Assembly: GCF_958298935.1 (NCBI RefSeq)
Contig: NC_084938.1
Coordinates: 9,741,501 to 9,805,500 of the forward strand
Origin: Phragmites australis
Taxonomy: Eukaryota > Streptophyta > Magnoliopsida > Poales > Poaceae
Length of the DNA: 64,000 bases
Direction: 5' to 3'
This document shows positions 46,284 through 58,017 of the stretch, in pieces. The translations under genes were made by a program, and so were the position numbers. How positions within the stretch are numbered: position 1 is the first letter of the stretch; each line of letters begins with the position of its first letter. A model generated the notes under the pieces. It was not told the origin of the DNA. It worked only from the letters and a program-made list of their open reading frames with translations, and made no database searches.

Positions 46284-47017
46284 TCACCATTTGCCATTTG
46301 ATTTTTTGACCATAATAGGATTTGCGAGCCACTCGGAGCGATCCACTTCTCGAATAAAGCTTGCTTTGGTGAGCCTTTCGATTTCCTCTTTAATAGCTTC
46401 TTTTCGATCAGGTGCGAACCGTTGAAGTTTCTGTTTAACCGGTTTTGTATCGGGCTAGATAGCTAATTTATGCTTAATCACTACCCTGGGTTCCTGGGCA
46501 TGTCTCACGGTTGCTAGGCAAACACATCGGCGGTTGCCCAAAGAAAAGTGAGAAGCACGAGTTCCTATTTGGGATCCAGTTTGGAACCTATCTGAACGGT
46601 CTTGGATGGCTCCGTTGGATCCAAATGAACTATTTTGATTTTGCCGTAAGACTTCAAGACAGCTTTAGACCTCGAGTTCTTCATCTCTTTGTCGGGTTGA
46701 TGCTGCTTGACCATATCTAAACTCCTTTTGTCATAGCGTAAGCCTGCTTTTGTGCAGTCCCGAATGGTGATGACTCCCTCGGGTCCAAGGATCTTCACGC
46801 ACTGATAAGCGTAATGCGTGACTGCCATGAATTTGGTGAGAGTAGATCTTCCTAAAATGGCATTGTACGTCGTCTTGAAATCAACCATGTAGAACAAAAT
46901 TTTCTCTATCCATAACTTATCTTGCTTCCTGAAGGTAACGAGTGGCGATATCTGACCGATAGGAGTAGCTGAAGACCTGGGTACTATACCATGGAAGGCT
47001 TGAGTAACTGGCTTCAT
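46284..47017 (-). pseudogene. Tat gypsy protease region
   Basis: LVTFRKQDKLWIEKILFYMV and YNAILGRSTLTKFMAVTHY (about 46800-46950) are the standard post-active-site protease segment of Tat elements. The remainder to RT is decayed, including the WRMCVDF approach to RT near 46290. Confidence 0.8.
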
Positions 47018-47577
47018 AGCAGACCGAGAGAGTGCATTAGCGATGAGGATGTTTAGGGAACTCCATCCATCGATAAGGACTCATGTAACCCTGCAGTTGT
47101 TTATCATAGGCTCAAAAACTATCAGGAAGCAGCCTAGTCGTACGAAATTATCAGGGCAGTCTTCTTGGCTGAAGGAGATTTCAATGTCTGACCACTTCAC
47201 GACTTATCGACCCTTGGGATGGTGGCTTGGACTTCTTGGGCCACTGTTTTGTATTGTCGCGTGGACTCATACGACACGGAACAACCGAATATATGGTCAA
47301 TCGTCTTCTTGCCCGACAGGAAAGACATCGTGCCCGTGGCATCCCCGTTACCTTCAGAGTTGGAGTCCATGCTTTGGGTTGCTACCTGGACCTTGTTTTC
47401 CCTTGGTCATTTTTTCGACTTCTACCTTAACTAACTTTCTCCAGAGGCGGCGTTCGTAAATGTTGTGGTTGTCGATTTGATGGAAGTCGTGCCATGGCTT
47501 CCTGTCTCCTTCGCTAAAGCCTGGTGTAAAGCTTCTGCCTTGGGAAGGACCGAAACACTGGTCAAGACAAACGTCAG
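47018..47577 (-). other. gag-protease linker of the Tat element
   Basis: Short frames on both strands without conserved residues, at the place where Tat elements have a variable linker. Confidence 0.5.
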
Positions 47578-48578
47578 TCAGATCATCAAAAACTTCATCA
47601 GATTCAACTTTCTTGCCTTTACCTCCCTTGATGTTCTTCTAATGCTTGCTCTAGACCTTGTCACTGTCGAGCCCGAGTTGTGGACGCTTAATACCCTGAG
47701 TCTTTTCCTTAACGTAGAGGAGTGCATCATCGGCCCTAGCAGATTTATCGACAATCTGCAAGACCTCCTTAACCGTTTCAGGTTCTTTTCTTGCGATGTC
47801 TTCAACGCAACCCCGACTCTTAACCCCTTGAGTGAACACTTGGATGACATCGTAGTCGCTGATCTTAGGGATGATGTTCCGGGTATTGCTGAAGCGATGC
47901 AAGAACTTGTGCAACATTTCGTTTGCCATCTGTTCGTAGTGGTGAAGATCGTTTTTCGTGCTAGGATGAACATGCGTACCCTGGAAGTTAGCTCAGAACA
48001 CGTTGCAAAGCTGCTCCCAAGAGTAGATTGTCCTTGACGATGTATTGGTGAACTATTACCTAGTTTCTCCTTCATAAGTTGTGGGAAGGTAATTTTCCAT
48101 TACCTTCTCATCCCCGCTAGCTGCTTGGATGGTTGTGGTATAGATCTGGAGAAACTCAATGGGATTTCTCCTTCTATTGTATTTCTCGATCGTCCCGAGG
48201 CGGAACCTCGCTAGCCAACTTACGTTCCATAAATCTGGAGAGAAGGCCAGGCAATTGTTGATGGCGCCTTGATTGGTTCCAGCTTTCCTGGGAGTCTTTT
48301 CCACGGCGATCGAAGACTAGTCTCAATTTGATCGATGTTGGGATGTTTCCCTTATGACCAGGGGCCCCGGTAAGGGCCGAAGGTGGCATGTCTACGTGAG
48401 GCTGAACATTGCCTGCCGTTAGGGGAGGAGGACCTCGACCGTTTGTAGGGTCATCATGATCATCACCCCTGTTTTTGATAGTGAAAACTTCTCGGGGGTA
48501 ATCTCCATTGGAGGAGGCGTCTAGGTCTATCATGGATGCTTCATCAAATTGCTCGAGATTGATATCTTGACAATCCAT
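47578..48578 (-). pseudogene. Tat gypsy gag, frameshifted
   Basis: Starts MDCQDINLEQFDEASMIDLD at 48578. The capsid core reads ARFRLGTIEKYNRRRNPIEF, LQIYTTTIQAASGDEKVM and YLPTTYEGETR (48235-48060), then in other frames FLHRFSNTRNIIPKISDYDV and VLQIVDKSARADDALLYV (47929-47651). The retrotransposon gag core pattern (NPxEFLQIYxxAIQAAGGDEKVMANYLP) is clear. Confidence 0.88.
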
Positions 48579-48910
48579 GTTATCAGAAGCTACGGGGATG
48601 ATCCCGACTTGTTATGAATTGGACATTCATAGTTATCTTGGCAACCAAGTGTTTCGAACTTGATGTCGTAATCTTTAACACATTGATCCATAAATCGACT
48701 TACCCCGTCGCTTGAATCGTCGCCAGAAAGTTTGTCGCTGAAGTCTACCTAATCGATTACTTGTTTGTCGGGAAGAGAGATAAAGTTGTCGTAGAACCCC
48801 TTATCTGAAAAACCAGTTTTCGACGAAGCTTTGGGTGGTGTCGATGGCATGTCGTGTGTCTTCAATGTATTTAGTCATGATCCCCACGGACGGTGCCCGC
48901 TATCAACAAT
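48579..48910 (-). other. Tat leader and degenerate primer site
   Basis: Inside the LTR the minus strand reads GCGGGCACCGTCCGTGGGG, similar to the TGGCGCCCACCGTGGGG site following Tat 5' LTRs. The rest is a short leader. Confidence 0.6.
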
Positions 48911-49401
48911 TGGTAAATTGCCGATCTGATGAACTCGTTAAAGAATATGGGAATGCTTTGAGTAGACGAATCACAAGGGGAACACACAGGGATTTTTAGA
49001 TAGGTTCGGGCCTTCTAGAGGATAATAATAATACGTCATGTTTGTCTTGTATTGATCTGTGCCTGTTACAAGTGGGGCGTAGCTAGCCTAGATGGATCTA
49101 AAACTAGTCGGCAACTTCTTCCTTGGCTTCTGTGGGCTACTAGCGCTCTGGTTCGAGTTACCTTGATTTCTCCCCTTCGTAAGGTCCCTCGGCTCCGTAT
49201 ATATATGGAGGTGTCATACATTGTCTGGACTCTTCCTTCCTATTCTTAGAGATAAACCTTCCCGATGACGGGACGTCTCGGGTGTCTACAGGTAGTTTCC
49301 TTTGTTTAGGGATTCCTTTCTTAGAGATAAAGATACGCTTTAAGAATTATGAGAAACCCGGGGTATCCGGATATGGTAACTATCCATTATTCATCATCAC
49401 A
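48911..49401 (-). repeat. gypsy Tat LTR, right copy (5' LTR)
   Basis: On the plus strand it starts TGGTAAATTGCCG and ends ATTCATCATCACA or two bases earlier. Homologous throughout to 34303-34824 and followed on its inner side by the degenerate primer site, so it is the 5' LTR of the minus-strand element. Confidence 0.72.
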
Positions 49402-50559
49402 TCGAAAATGTCTACTTTAGTAAATTACCACAAGGAGTTTGGTTCACTTTGATAACTTCTTCTCCATTAGCTTATTTGCACATTTTGAGAAGTGCTCTGG
49501 TACACCTATTTCCAAACGCTGCCGTATTTCAAAGCAAATCGGAGGTGGAGATTAGTTCCGGTTAAATGGTTAATTATGATTTGAAGGATAGTTTAGGAAG
49601 TGTTTTTTCAGATCCAGTCCAGTAGTCCGTCATTCAACGCCAAGCCCTTAACCAGCCTATAACATGCATCGGTTCAATAAAAAAAAAGCCTATAACATGC
49701 ACAAGCCCTAACTCCAAACGATAATCCTTCAACGCAAAGGCCTGATTGTCTCCGTGACGACGGTAAACTTGTGCGCGCAACGTGTTGGGCGCGGCGAGCG
49801 ACAAAGGACGGTGCTCGGCGAGTTTGCAGCGTGAGGACGAGCACATGCGGAGCGGCGGCCCACGCTGGCCGTGCCTGCGTGATGCATCCACGCCGATGCG
49901 TCGGCGCGGCGAGGAGGAGAGCAACGCAGGACGGGGCTTAATTTGAGGGTGACAAAATCGGAACTCTAAAGTATTCGACGGGAAGAGCCTCGATTCAACA
50001 ATAAACTTCCATCCTCCGAACTTGCGTAATCAACATTCACTTAAATCAAAGCAAAACTCCTCTGCGTATCCAACATCATTTTCATCGTGAACGAATAATT
50101 AATCATTGTACGACCCAACTACCCGTGCGTTCTTCCCTAAGTAAACATTTTGCGGCTGCATGGAGCGGAGGTGAGGGCAAGAGTCGACGAAGACAGCTGC
50201 CGGCCAGCGGCGACGCTCGGATGCGCAGCCGCGCGTGGAGTGGAGTTGAGCCGCAGAAGTCGAAGAAATCAGCCGCCGGCACCCGACATCGACGGATGGT
50301 GTACCGGAGCACTTCTCCCACATTTTTGGGGCAGTACTGGACCAACTTTACGCGTTCATAAATACTCTGCATAAATAGGAAACCCACAGTATTATAAGAA
50401 AGATAGAGAGATAAAAGTAGCCCACACAAACTGGATCACCAAATAAATAGTACGACAACAAGCGACTCCATAGCATTTCCTTCAAAGTTGTCTGTCTGTT
50501 TGTTTGCTCCTAAATTTTAGTGGCCATACTGTGATTTCAGATATTTCCAAGGTTTGCAT
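49402..50559. other. intergenic region, nothing recognised
   Basis: 49740-49930 and 50130-50300 are GC-rich islands with short frames on both strands lacking conserved residues. Confidence 0.5.
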
Positions 50560-52735
50560 AACTGCGTGCCATCAAGTATATCTCTATGGTGTATGGCAAT
50601 GGCCAAGAGCAAAAGTCATTTTGTGATGAACCTCTCAAACAAGATCTGTAACATCTACACCAAATTCAACTACAAGATCAAGATCAAGAGTAACTACTGC
50701 AAGCTCAAGAAAGACAATAGCAAAGTGGTTATACACATGGTTGGGAGAAAGGACCAGAGGTGGAACCAACCCATTTAGGTGTTCAAGAAAGTTATCACCA
50801 ACATGAAGGGGCACTAGTCAGTTTGGATTTCAAAAAAAGATTTGAAGTCCACATGTCAGTTCAGGGGATATGGAGACTTGACTCACAAGATCAAGTGAAA
50901 GTTCAAGCAAAGAAGTAAATTGGGCGCGTTGATGAAAACATTGATTGTCATATACCCAAAATCACCCCCATTCAAAGGTAAAAGATCTAATTATAGCTAG
51001 ATTTTTTGTTCATACTTTTTATTTTGCATCTAGTATCTTTGCCTTGTCTAGAATTGTATGTGCACATTTCATTTTGTTGCAATGCCTAATGTAGGTTTTT
51101 CATATGGTAGGTTGCTTGTGTTTCTCTCTAACCCATGAGAAACCTACATAGTTTATTAGTTATAGGTTTTTTACATGACATATTTCTTTAAATAGTATAC
51201 TTTATGTGCCATGAGTCTAATTTATAGGATAAATTCCTCATTGTTATCAGTGACATGTGCATATCTCTCACAAGTATATATTTGACACTTGTATGCACAT
51301 ATTTAGGGAGAGCATATCCTATGGGTTGTGATTTTGAGACTAACATATGTTTCAAGTCGTATGTGTTTGTAGTCTCATGAAGTAATCTACAAATCCCCAA
51401 AGGTATGCAATGTTTATTTATCAATTGATATTATTATCAATTCATTTGATCTTTTAAGCTAACTACATGCATAATATGGCTTAAACTTCCTATATCTAGA
51501 TGTTGTCTAGTTGTGCTTATGTTTTACTCTCGTCATATATATGCACACATATATGGGGAGTTTAGATTATATTATGTGAGTTTCATGAATTGTGATCCAT
51601 GTTGTTTTATTCCAAACGATATCCACATTACCCTTTCAATTGGATTCCTACAATTAGTATCATTTATTATTATATCATAATTTATAAAGCTCTCTCCCAA
51701 GTGATTTAATGTGTTTCCCTTGAGTTCAACATATATGTGGTGTAGTATTTTGGAGATTGTTGAAAAAAGGGGAGAATTTTGATGACCAAAGCAAGTTTAA
51801 GTTGCATGATGCAAGATTGTTGAAGATTATTGTCAAAGGGAGAAGCATGATGCAAGAAACACACATGAAAGGATTAAAAGTGATATCAAGACAAGGAACG
51901 CGTAAAGCAAATAGTTCTTGCATGAGTCAATCAAGGGAGATAGTGGCAATGGAGAAAATGAGAGAATTCTCTCCATGATAGTTACAACAAAAAGGGGACA
52001 AAGTGAAGGTAAGAACAATGTATGATAAAGATGAGATCTTTCCCTTACAATTGGTTCATTTTCAATTGGTATCTTTGGTGCACTTTCAATTGATATCATT
52101 AGTTTTTTTACAATTGATACTATTGGCTATTCTTACGATGCATCCAAGTAAAGTGGTAAGATTTTATGTACTTTACAATTGTTGACATTCATTTTTTTTT
52201 TTGTGCTTGTGCACTTTATATTTGGTATCATTTATATTTTACCACTTGCTTTGGCTGTGTTGTCATCAATCACCAAAAAGGTGAGATTGTAGATAATATA
52301 GCCATTTTAGGGTATGTATGTGATTTTGGTGATTAATTACAACATAGTCAATGGGACTAATATGTTTATCAAGTATATGCTTTAGTAGGTCTTATGGATG
52401 CAATACATGAAGAAACCATCGAAGTAAAACTCAAGAAAGTTTGAATTGGACAAGTTCAGAAAAGATTGCACTCACGGGATGGTCCGATGCTCAGCATGTT
52501 GTACTAACTCAATGATCTAGTGCTCAAAAATGAATTCACACCAAAGTATTTTGACTCTGAAAAGGTTCTTCAATATTATACATCAGATGATCCGGTGTTA
52601 GAGTGATGTGCACACAAGAGTGTTTTTACAGAACTTGTGCAGATCTTCAAATGAAAGGTTTTGAACTCACCAGATGGTCCGGTGCTCAAAAGAAGTGTAC
52701 ACTGGAGGCTTCATCGGAGCATTTTTCAAGAGGTT
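50560..52735 (+). mobile_element. second copy of the SIRE-like gag-only family, truncated at both ends
   Basis: YCKLKKDNSKVVIHMVGRKD and QRWNQPI (about 50700-50778) equal the gag end at 39205-39290. The pol-free tract follows (51000-52287) and an LTR start TGTAGATAATATAGCC at 52288. The LTR breaks off after about 450 bases where Helitron sequence begins. It carries GATGGTCCGATG and CAGATGGTCCGGTG, members of the palindrome series. Confidence 0.82.
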
Positions 52736-54101
52736 TTTTTCTTCTGCAAAGTAGGAGATAGACTCTTGTACATGTATATGTCACGAACATGTGAGGACTA
52801 CCATGGACACGGCATATAGCCATAGCATCATGATAATTCTGGACTAAGTATTGTCTGGAACCAATAAAGCTTGAAGGTAATGTTTTTTTTACACCTACAT
52901 CTTTGCCACTTGAAGCGTCTTTCTCAATTGCTTGTATAATACCTTGATAAGCTGCAGGTTGTAATTCAACCTGATGAAAGAAATGAAATGTCAATCGTTC
53001 ACTTTCAATGCAGGAATATGCATTAACAGAGATTTGATCAGATAAACGTACACAGCAGTTATATGGATTAGGCTCATTTTTCCTATAATGTTCATAGTAA
53101 CAATAGAATTGTAACATTGTGACATCTTCTCCTCCACTTAATGGTTGATTATCAACCTGTTTGTACTTAATTCCTAGGTGAAATCCCTTTTCACCATAAG
53201 GGCATAAAAGTGGATATTGAAGAGCTATCAAGGCAGGATGAATTGGACAGATCCTTTTAAATTCATCACCATAATATTGCACAATTATGTCAAATTCACC
53301 AAATCCAGAAGAAGAGTCTTCTACTATTAAAGCAGCTAGTTCTGAAGCAACAGACAGGCTATATCTATCATTATGAGAACCAGGAGATCCTATTAATTTG
53401 ATACAAATATTAGGAGCATTAGGTGACAATAGACGATCCCGAGCCATTCTAAATTTCTGTACTAAGGGGTTGCATTCATTTAACATTTGTATAAGATCTG
53501 CAACAATACTTGGATCAAGATCTTTTGATGATTCATCTCTTTCAAAAGTAGATAGCCTGTTACAAATCTTATTGTCTGTGTCATATATATAGAGTTGAGT
53601 ATATTCAGGTCGATTACCAGGTTCAGGTAATAGCGACCCTATGTGATGATGAACAACTCCATTTATCTGAAATACATAAGGGCCATCTCTAGTGTTGATA
53701 CTTCTATCAATCTTGGCACCCATAGATGTAAAAGCAAATAGAGAGTTGTACTGTCTTATATGACACATAAATTTATTCGATATTGAACCACCATTGAAAC
53801 GAATGAGATCTTGAAGTAAGAGTGGCCAAGGTTTGAATGTTGGCAGTGAAATTTTTCCACCACGACAACAAAGATGGTATATAATACGTCTCTGTGTGTA
53901 GGAACTGAGAGATGTCACACGTTCTTGATACCAGAAAATAGCACCACATTTGTCACATACATAGTCTGGGCCTCCATAATATGACCTATCTTTGTAGGTC
54001 TCTTTAATATTTGGTAGCATAAGAACAGAGGTGAAAGATAAATGCAAAACTTTAGTAACATGAAAACAGTATGGTGCAATTATGAACGGAACCAGTAACA
54101 A
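52736..54101 (-). pseudogene. Helitron Rep/helicase N-terminal fragment (Helitron_like_N)
   Basis: The minus-strand frame is open from 54101 to the junction. Recognisable parts: YVCDKCGAIFWYQERV (zinc-finger-like), CCRGGKISLPTF, FNGGSISNKFMCHIRQYNSL with FAFTSMGAKID, GPYVFQINGVVHHHIGSLLP, YDTDNKICNRL, and GSRQYLVQNYHDAMAICRVH before GSPHMFVTYTCT. This is the Helitron_like_N domain. The HUH replication initiator and the helicase lie downstream in intact genes and are lost at the junction with the SIRE-like LTR. The first 25 or so residues are unconserved and may be intron sequence. No Helitron terminus was identified. Confidence 0.9.
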
Positions 54102-54982
54102 TAAAAATACTTAGGGGATAAAAAAGGGTCACAGTATTTGATACCTTTTAGGAAAGATATAAATTCTTTTCGTGTGGGAAAATATGGCTCCAATGAAGCT
54201 AAGGATGTATCTCCAACTGATTGTATTTGATAATTATAGACCGAAGAAGAATCATAGTGTCATGCAAAAAGTAAGTTTTGGATTTTAGTACATGACATAA
54301 AGGTCCTTTTGGTTTTAAAATTCCTAATGACGTATGGAATGAATGTAAATATTAAAAAGTTTCAATAATTGTTACCTTGTCATGCTAAGGCCTTATATTT
54401 GTTGATTCACCTTCGGTTTGCACGGTTCTAAGTAGCAATGTAAGAGGGAATTATGGGACAGAAGTGGTCTCCTATGTTCAACAGAATTTTCATAAGAGTG
54501 CAGTAATAGTTGGATCAAAAGTATAAGCTCATAGAATGATCTTAACTTCCTTCCGATGTTTGTCTATCATATATATGGCTTTTATATTGCTTGCTATATA
54601 TGTTTGCCGTAGATTGGTGACCTGAAGCAAATAGTAGTGTTTCTATATAAAATTGGTGTCTTTACTGTGTAGGTAACCATTTTAAAAAAACATACTGTAA
54701 CATAATACCAATATTCTTACCAGTTTCATTAGAAGATGATCCTTCAATCTGATTCTGAACATATTCTTCAATTTGCAGAAATCAAACATGGCAGTAATGA
54801 AGACACAATTTAGTTTGAATGCAGACTGTATGTAAGTTATCATCTTGTTGGTGCCATTGAATTGATTTCGTCAAGGAATTTCTTCAATATTGTGTTATCG
54901 TATCATTATCAACAGTAGAAACAAAGGAGAATGAATTTGTGTCGTAGGAATTTGAGACGGGGTAACATCAGTAAATATTATT
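54102..54982. other. AT-rich stretch upstream of the Helitron fragment
   Basis: Probably Helitron 5' non-coding or intron sequence; no clear exon, TC-start terminus or other feature. Confidence 0.4.
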
Positions 54983-55442
54983 GCGTACATAACTCAAACT
55001 TATGAAAATGGTTCGGTGTCATTGAACACGTTTGTTAGTTTCATGAAATCGGGGAAAAAATCGAAGTGGCATACCTAATGGGAACGACGCAGGCATATTC
55101 CATGGTGGAGATAAAGAACGATTGCGGACACGGCATCGTGTCATAGATCTACCGCCAGTTGACATGTATGTAACTAACAAATCCAACAAAATAAATGACG
55201 AAGCCTCAAAATGCGTACATAACTCAAACTTATGAAAATGGTTCGGTGTCATTGAACACGTTTGTTAGTTTCATGAAATCGGAGAAAAATCGAAGTGGCA
55301 AACCTAATGGAAACGATGCAGGCATATTCCATGGTGGAGATAAAGAACGCCTACGGACACGGCGTCGTGTCCTAGATCTACCGCTAGTTGACATGTATGT
55401 AACTAACAAATCCAACAAAATAAATGATGAAGCCTCAAAATG
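54983..55442. repeat. tandem duplication, 230-bp unit, two copies
   Basis: GCGTACATAACTCAAACTTA starts at 54983 and again at 55213. Copies differ at about 15 sites and by one or two single-base gaps. Both contain GGCATATTCCATGGTGGAGA. Confidence 0.93.
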
Positions 55443-55536
55443 CCTGCCGTAAATATAGATTTCATGCTTTTTTTTTCTTTTGAAACCCCAGCACAATAGC
55501 CAGCAAAATTTGGGACGCAATAGATCAACAATAGAG
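55443..55536. other. spacer between tandem repeats
   Basis: Short AT-rich spacer with a T-rich run. Confidence 0.5.
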
Positions 55537-55704
55537 GCATTGCGGTCATAATGGTGTCAGTAACGGAAAAACTAGTACAGCGGATCATTGTGGAAAAAAG
55601 AATGTAAGATGAATAAATCGGCATTGCGGTCATAATGGTGTCAGTAACCAAAAAAATTAATACAGTGAATCATGAGGGAAAAAGAATGCAGCATGAATAA
55701 ATCC
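55537..55704. repeat. tandem duplication, 84-bp unit, two copies
   Basis: GCATTGCGGTCATAATGGTG starts at 55537 and 55621. Copies are about 85% alike. Confidence 0.9.
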
Positions 55705-56255
55705 AGAATAAACAGTATGAAAAATTTGTATTTAACCTTTCTTTGTTTATGTTGTAGTCCGAAAGAAGTAATCAATAAACCCTCTAGTTTCAGCTGCTGA
55801 ATCTATACGAAAAGGAAAATACAAATGAGAAGAGCACTTATTGTAAGTGTTAAGGAAAAAATAATGATTTGATTACATTCAGCAATAAGGTCCTAGTAGG
55901 AGAAAATATCCAGGATTTCGGACGTTTTACTACATCAGTCCATTAATAGGTAGCAGTAGTGTCTCAAATAGAGAAGCGATGTCGTCGTGATGTGATTGGA
56001 GCTGGCCCTCTGCTTGTATTCACGTGAGGAAGGAACACAGTAATGAGATGCTGCAGTTGGCGTAAGGGGAAAAGAGAGCACTGAGAGAGAGGAGGACGCC
56101 CGGAGCTGGGCGATGCAGGAACAGGAATCTGACTCACACCTGCTTCTGTTGGTTGTGGAGTTGCGGCGTGGGGGGGAGGGGGGTGGGCGACCGAGGTGGG
56201 GCTGATTGGGAGGAAGGTAGGAGCGCCACTTTACCAGAGGTGTCTCGAAGGGAAA
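55705..56255. other. non-coding spacer, nothing recognised
   Basis: Includes a G-rich stretch at 56168-56190. No conserved frame. Confidence 0.5.
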
Positions 56256-56510
56256 ACGTGGCAGCACCTCCTATCAGTGAAAATTGACCCATTGACTGGA
56301 GCGGGAGACCCATCGGTCAGCGAACGTTAGCAGTAGCTACAAGGACCAGGGGCCCCGAGAATTCACGAATCCTAGGCACTTACGTGGCAGCACCTCCTAT
56401 TAGTGAAAATCAACCCATTGACTGGAGTGGGAGACCCATCGGTCAGCAAACGTCAGCAGTAGCTACAGGGACCAAAGGTCCTAAGAATTCACAGATCTCA
56501 GTCACTTTAG
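56256..56510. repeat. tandem duplication, 136-bp unit, two copies
   Basis: ACGTGGCAGCACCTCCTAT starts at 56256 and 56392. Copies share GGAGACCCATCGGTCAGC and GTAGCTACA; the second ends near 56510. Confidence 0.9.
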
Positions 56511-57190
56511 TAAGTATATAGTAGTTGATGCTCTAGTTACTGTCCATCCCATCCACTCCCCTCCATCCAAACATGTTAAAAAAACATATGGCCATCTCTT
56601 GAATAATTCTATCCACAGAACTAAACGCACCCTAAGCGAGGAGTACTGGAACATCCTCATCCTTGCGGCAGCCTTCGGGAGTAATTCCTTCTCATCCCAG
56701 CTCCCCGTCGGGGAATGGGTCCCCAGCAGGTCCCCATCCACTATAGCGATAAACACATAATTAACAAGAAGAGCAATAAATTAACATAATTTTATTACAA
56801 AACAACAATTTTAAAGAGTAAAAAAATAACATGAATTGACTTATGCACACACTAAAAGAGATTTAACGTGCAATATAAGTTATTCCAACTATATAAGATA
56901 TAAATAACGAATTATCTCCAATTATACTTTTCATCGGGCCCATGAGGGGACGAGGATACGGACAAAGGAACGTCCTCGTCCTGGCATACCTGTAGGGGCA
57001 GCCGAGCGAAAGAAGCTCCACCCTGTGTAGAAGTGTGCAGCGCTCGAAAATAAATGAAAAAAAATCTATGGAGGATGCTGCACGAACCTACTCTGGCAGC
57101 ACCGCCGGCATGGGCGCCACGTGTCCACATGTGGAGATCTCAAACTAGCAAGCCGAGCCTTTCTCGTTCGCACCCGTGAGCCGAGCCGAT
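56511..57190. other. intergenic region, nothing recognised
   Basis: Repeated words such as GGACGAGGATA / GTCCTCGTCCT occur, but no gene or element was supported. Confidence 0.45.
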
Positions 57191-57199
57191 CCTGGAGAA

Positions 57200-57960
57200 T
57201 AGGAAAAGATCGAAACAGAATAGGAAACCACAAACGCGGAGTTTGTCTTCTCCGAGATGACAGCAGGCCACGATATGTTTGCGACCTTGCTCCAGCGCCG
57301 AGCAGAGCAGAGCCACGATGAGATCGCCGCCCCGGGATCCTCCTGCCACTGGTGAGCGGACCTGTTCGCCGTTGGCGCCATCTGCGTTGCAAACGCCTTC
57401 TTCAGCGTGCGGTAGCCCTGCACCTCCAGGTACGTACGTAATGGATGTGCCAGAGTCCACGATGACACCGCCCGTGCCCGTGACGAACGCCGAGCTCGGG
57501 AGGGTGATGTGCGTCGACATGACGGTGAGGCCTGTCAGGGTCACGTAGTAGAAGGACGGCTGGCTCGGGTTCTTGACTAGCCGGGTGGTCTGCACCGGCG
57601 CGGTGGCCGCGCTCTCCGAGATGTCGGCGACAGAGCCGAGGAGGAGCATGCTCTTGCTGGTGTCCTCGAGGGAGGTGAGGCAGTAGGTGAACTTCTCGAG
57701 GCCGAGTTGGGAGACCAGTGAGAAGGGGCCGCGGCCGACGAGCCCCACGCCCTGCGAGAACTCTTCGCCCTCGTTTGTGTCGCCGCAGCCGAAGGCGACA
57801 CTGTGGAGCTTCGTCTTGCCCAGCGTGAAGGTCTCCGTGGCTAGGACAACCTGCGTCGACGAGGTGTCGCCGTAGGTGTAGGTGTGGCCGCACTTGGAGG
57901 CCGACGTGCACGTGGAGGTGGGCAGGTCGATGCAGAAGGACCTGGGGCAAGGTTGTAAAC
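57200..57960 (-). pseudogene. nepenthesin-type aspartic protease fragment
   Basis: On the minus strand from about 57950: CIDLPTSTCTSASKCGHTYT, YGD, ATETFTLGK, SVAFGCGDTNEGEEF, GLVGRGPFSLVSQLGLEKFT, YCLTSLEDTSKSMLLLG, SFYYVTLTGLTV, and the second catalytic motif VIVDSGTSITY (about 57430-57460). The first catalytic DTGS half and the C-terminal third are missing. Just after SITY a doubled TACG (TACGTACGTA) shifts the frame; homology continues as LEVQGYRTLKKAFATQM in another frame until about 57340. Secreted plant proteases of this A1B family act in apoplast or chloroplast. GC-rich, unlike its flanks. A foldback element begins just beyond 57960. Confidence 0.88.
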
Positions 57961-58017
57961 ACTGAGGCTTGCTGACATCTAGGAGAAGACGAACTCGACG
58001 TTTGATGGGTTTGGGCT

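Larger units (their letters stand above)
34303..49401 (-). mobile_element. old Ty3/gypsy Tat-type retrotransposon, minus strand, with nested insertions
   Basis: On the minus strand the order is LTR (49401-48911), gag, protease, RT, RNase H, integrase, then an extra ORF on the opposite strand, then LTR (34824-34303). This matches the Tat lineage, known for extra ORFs between pol and 3' LTR, sometimes in antisense. Insertions are a SIRE-like element at 36011-42053 and an LTR ending at 43914. LTRs are strongly diverged and no target duplication was found, so two related elements remain possible. Confidence 0.65.

Noticed and set aside
47465..48037. 190-codon plus frame
   Set aside because: Antisense of the Tat gag; the minus strand has clear capsid motifs.
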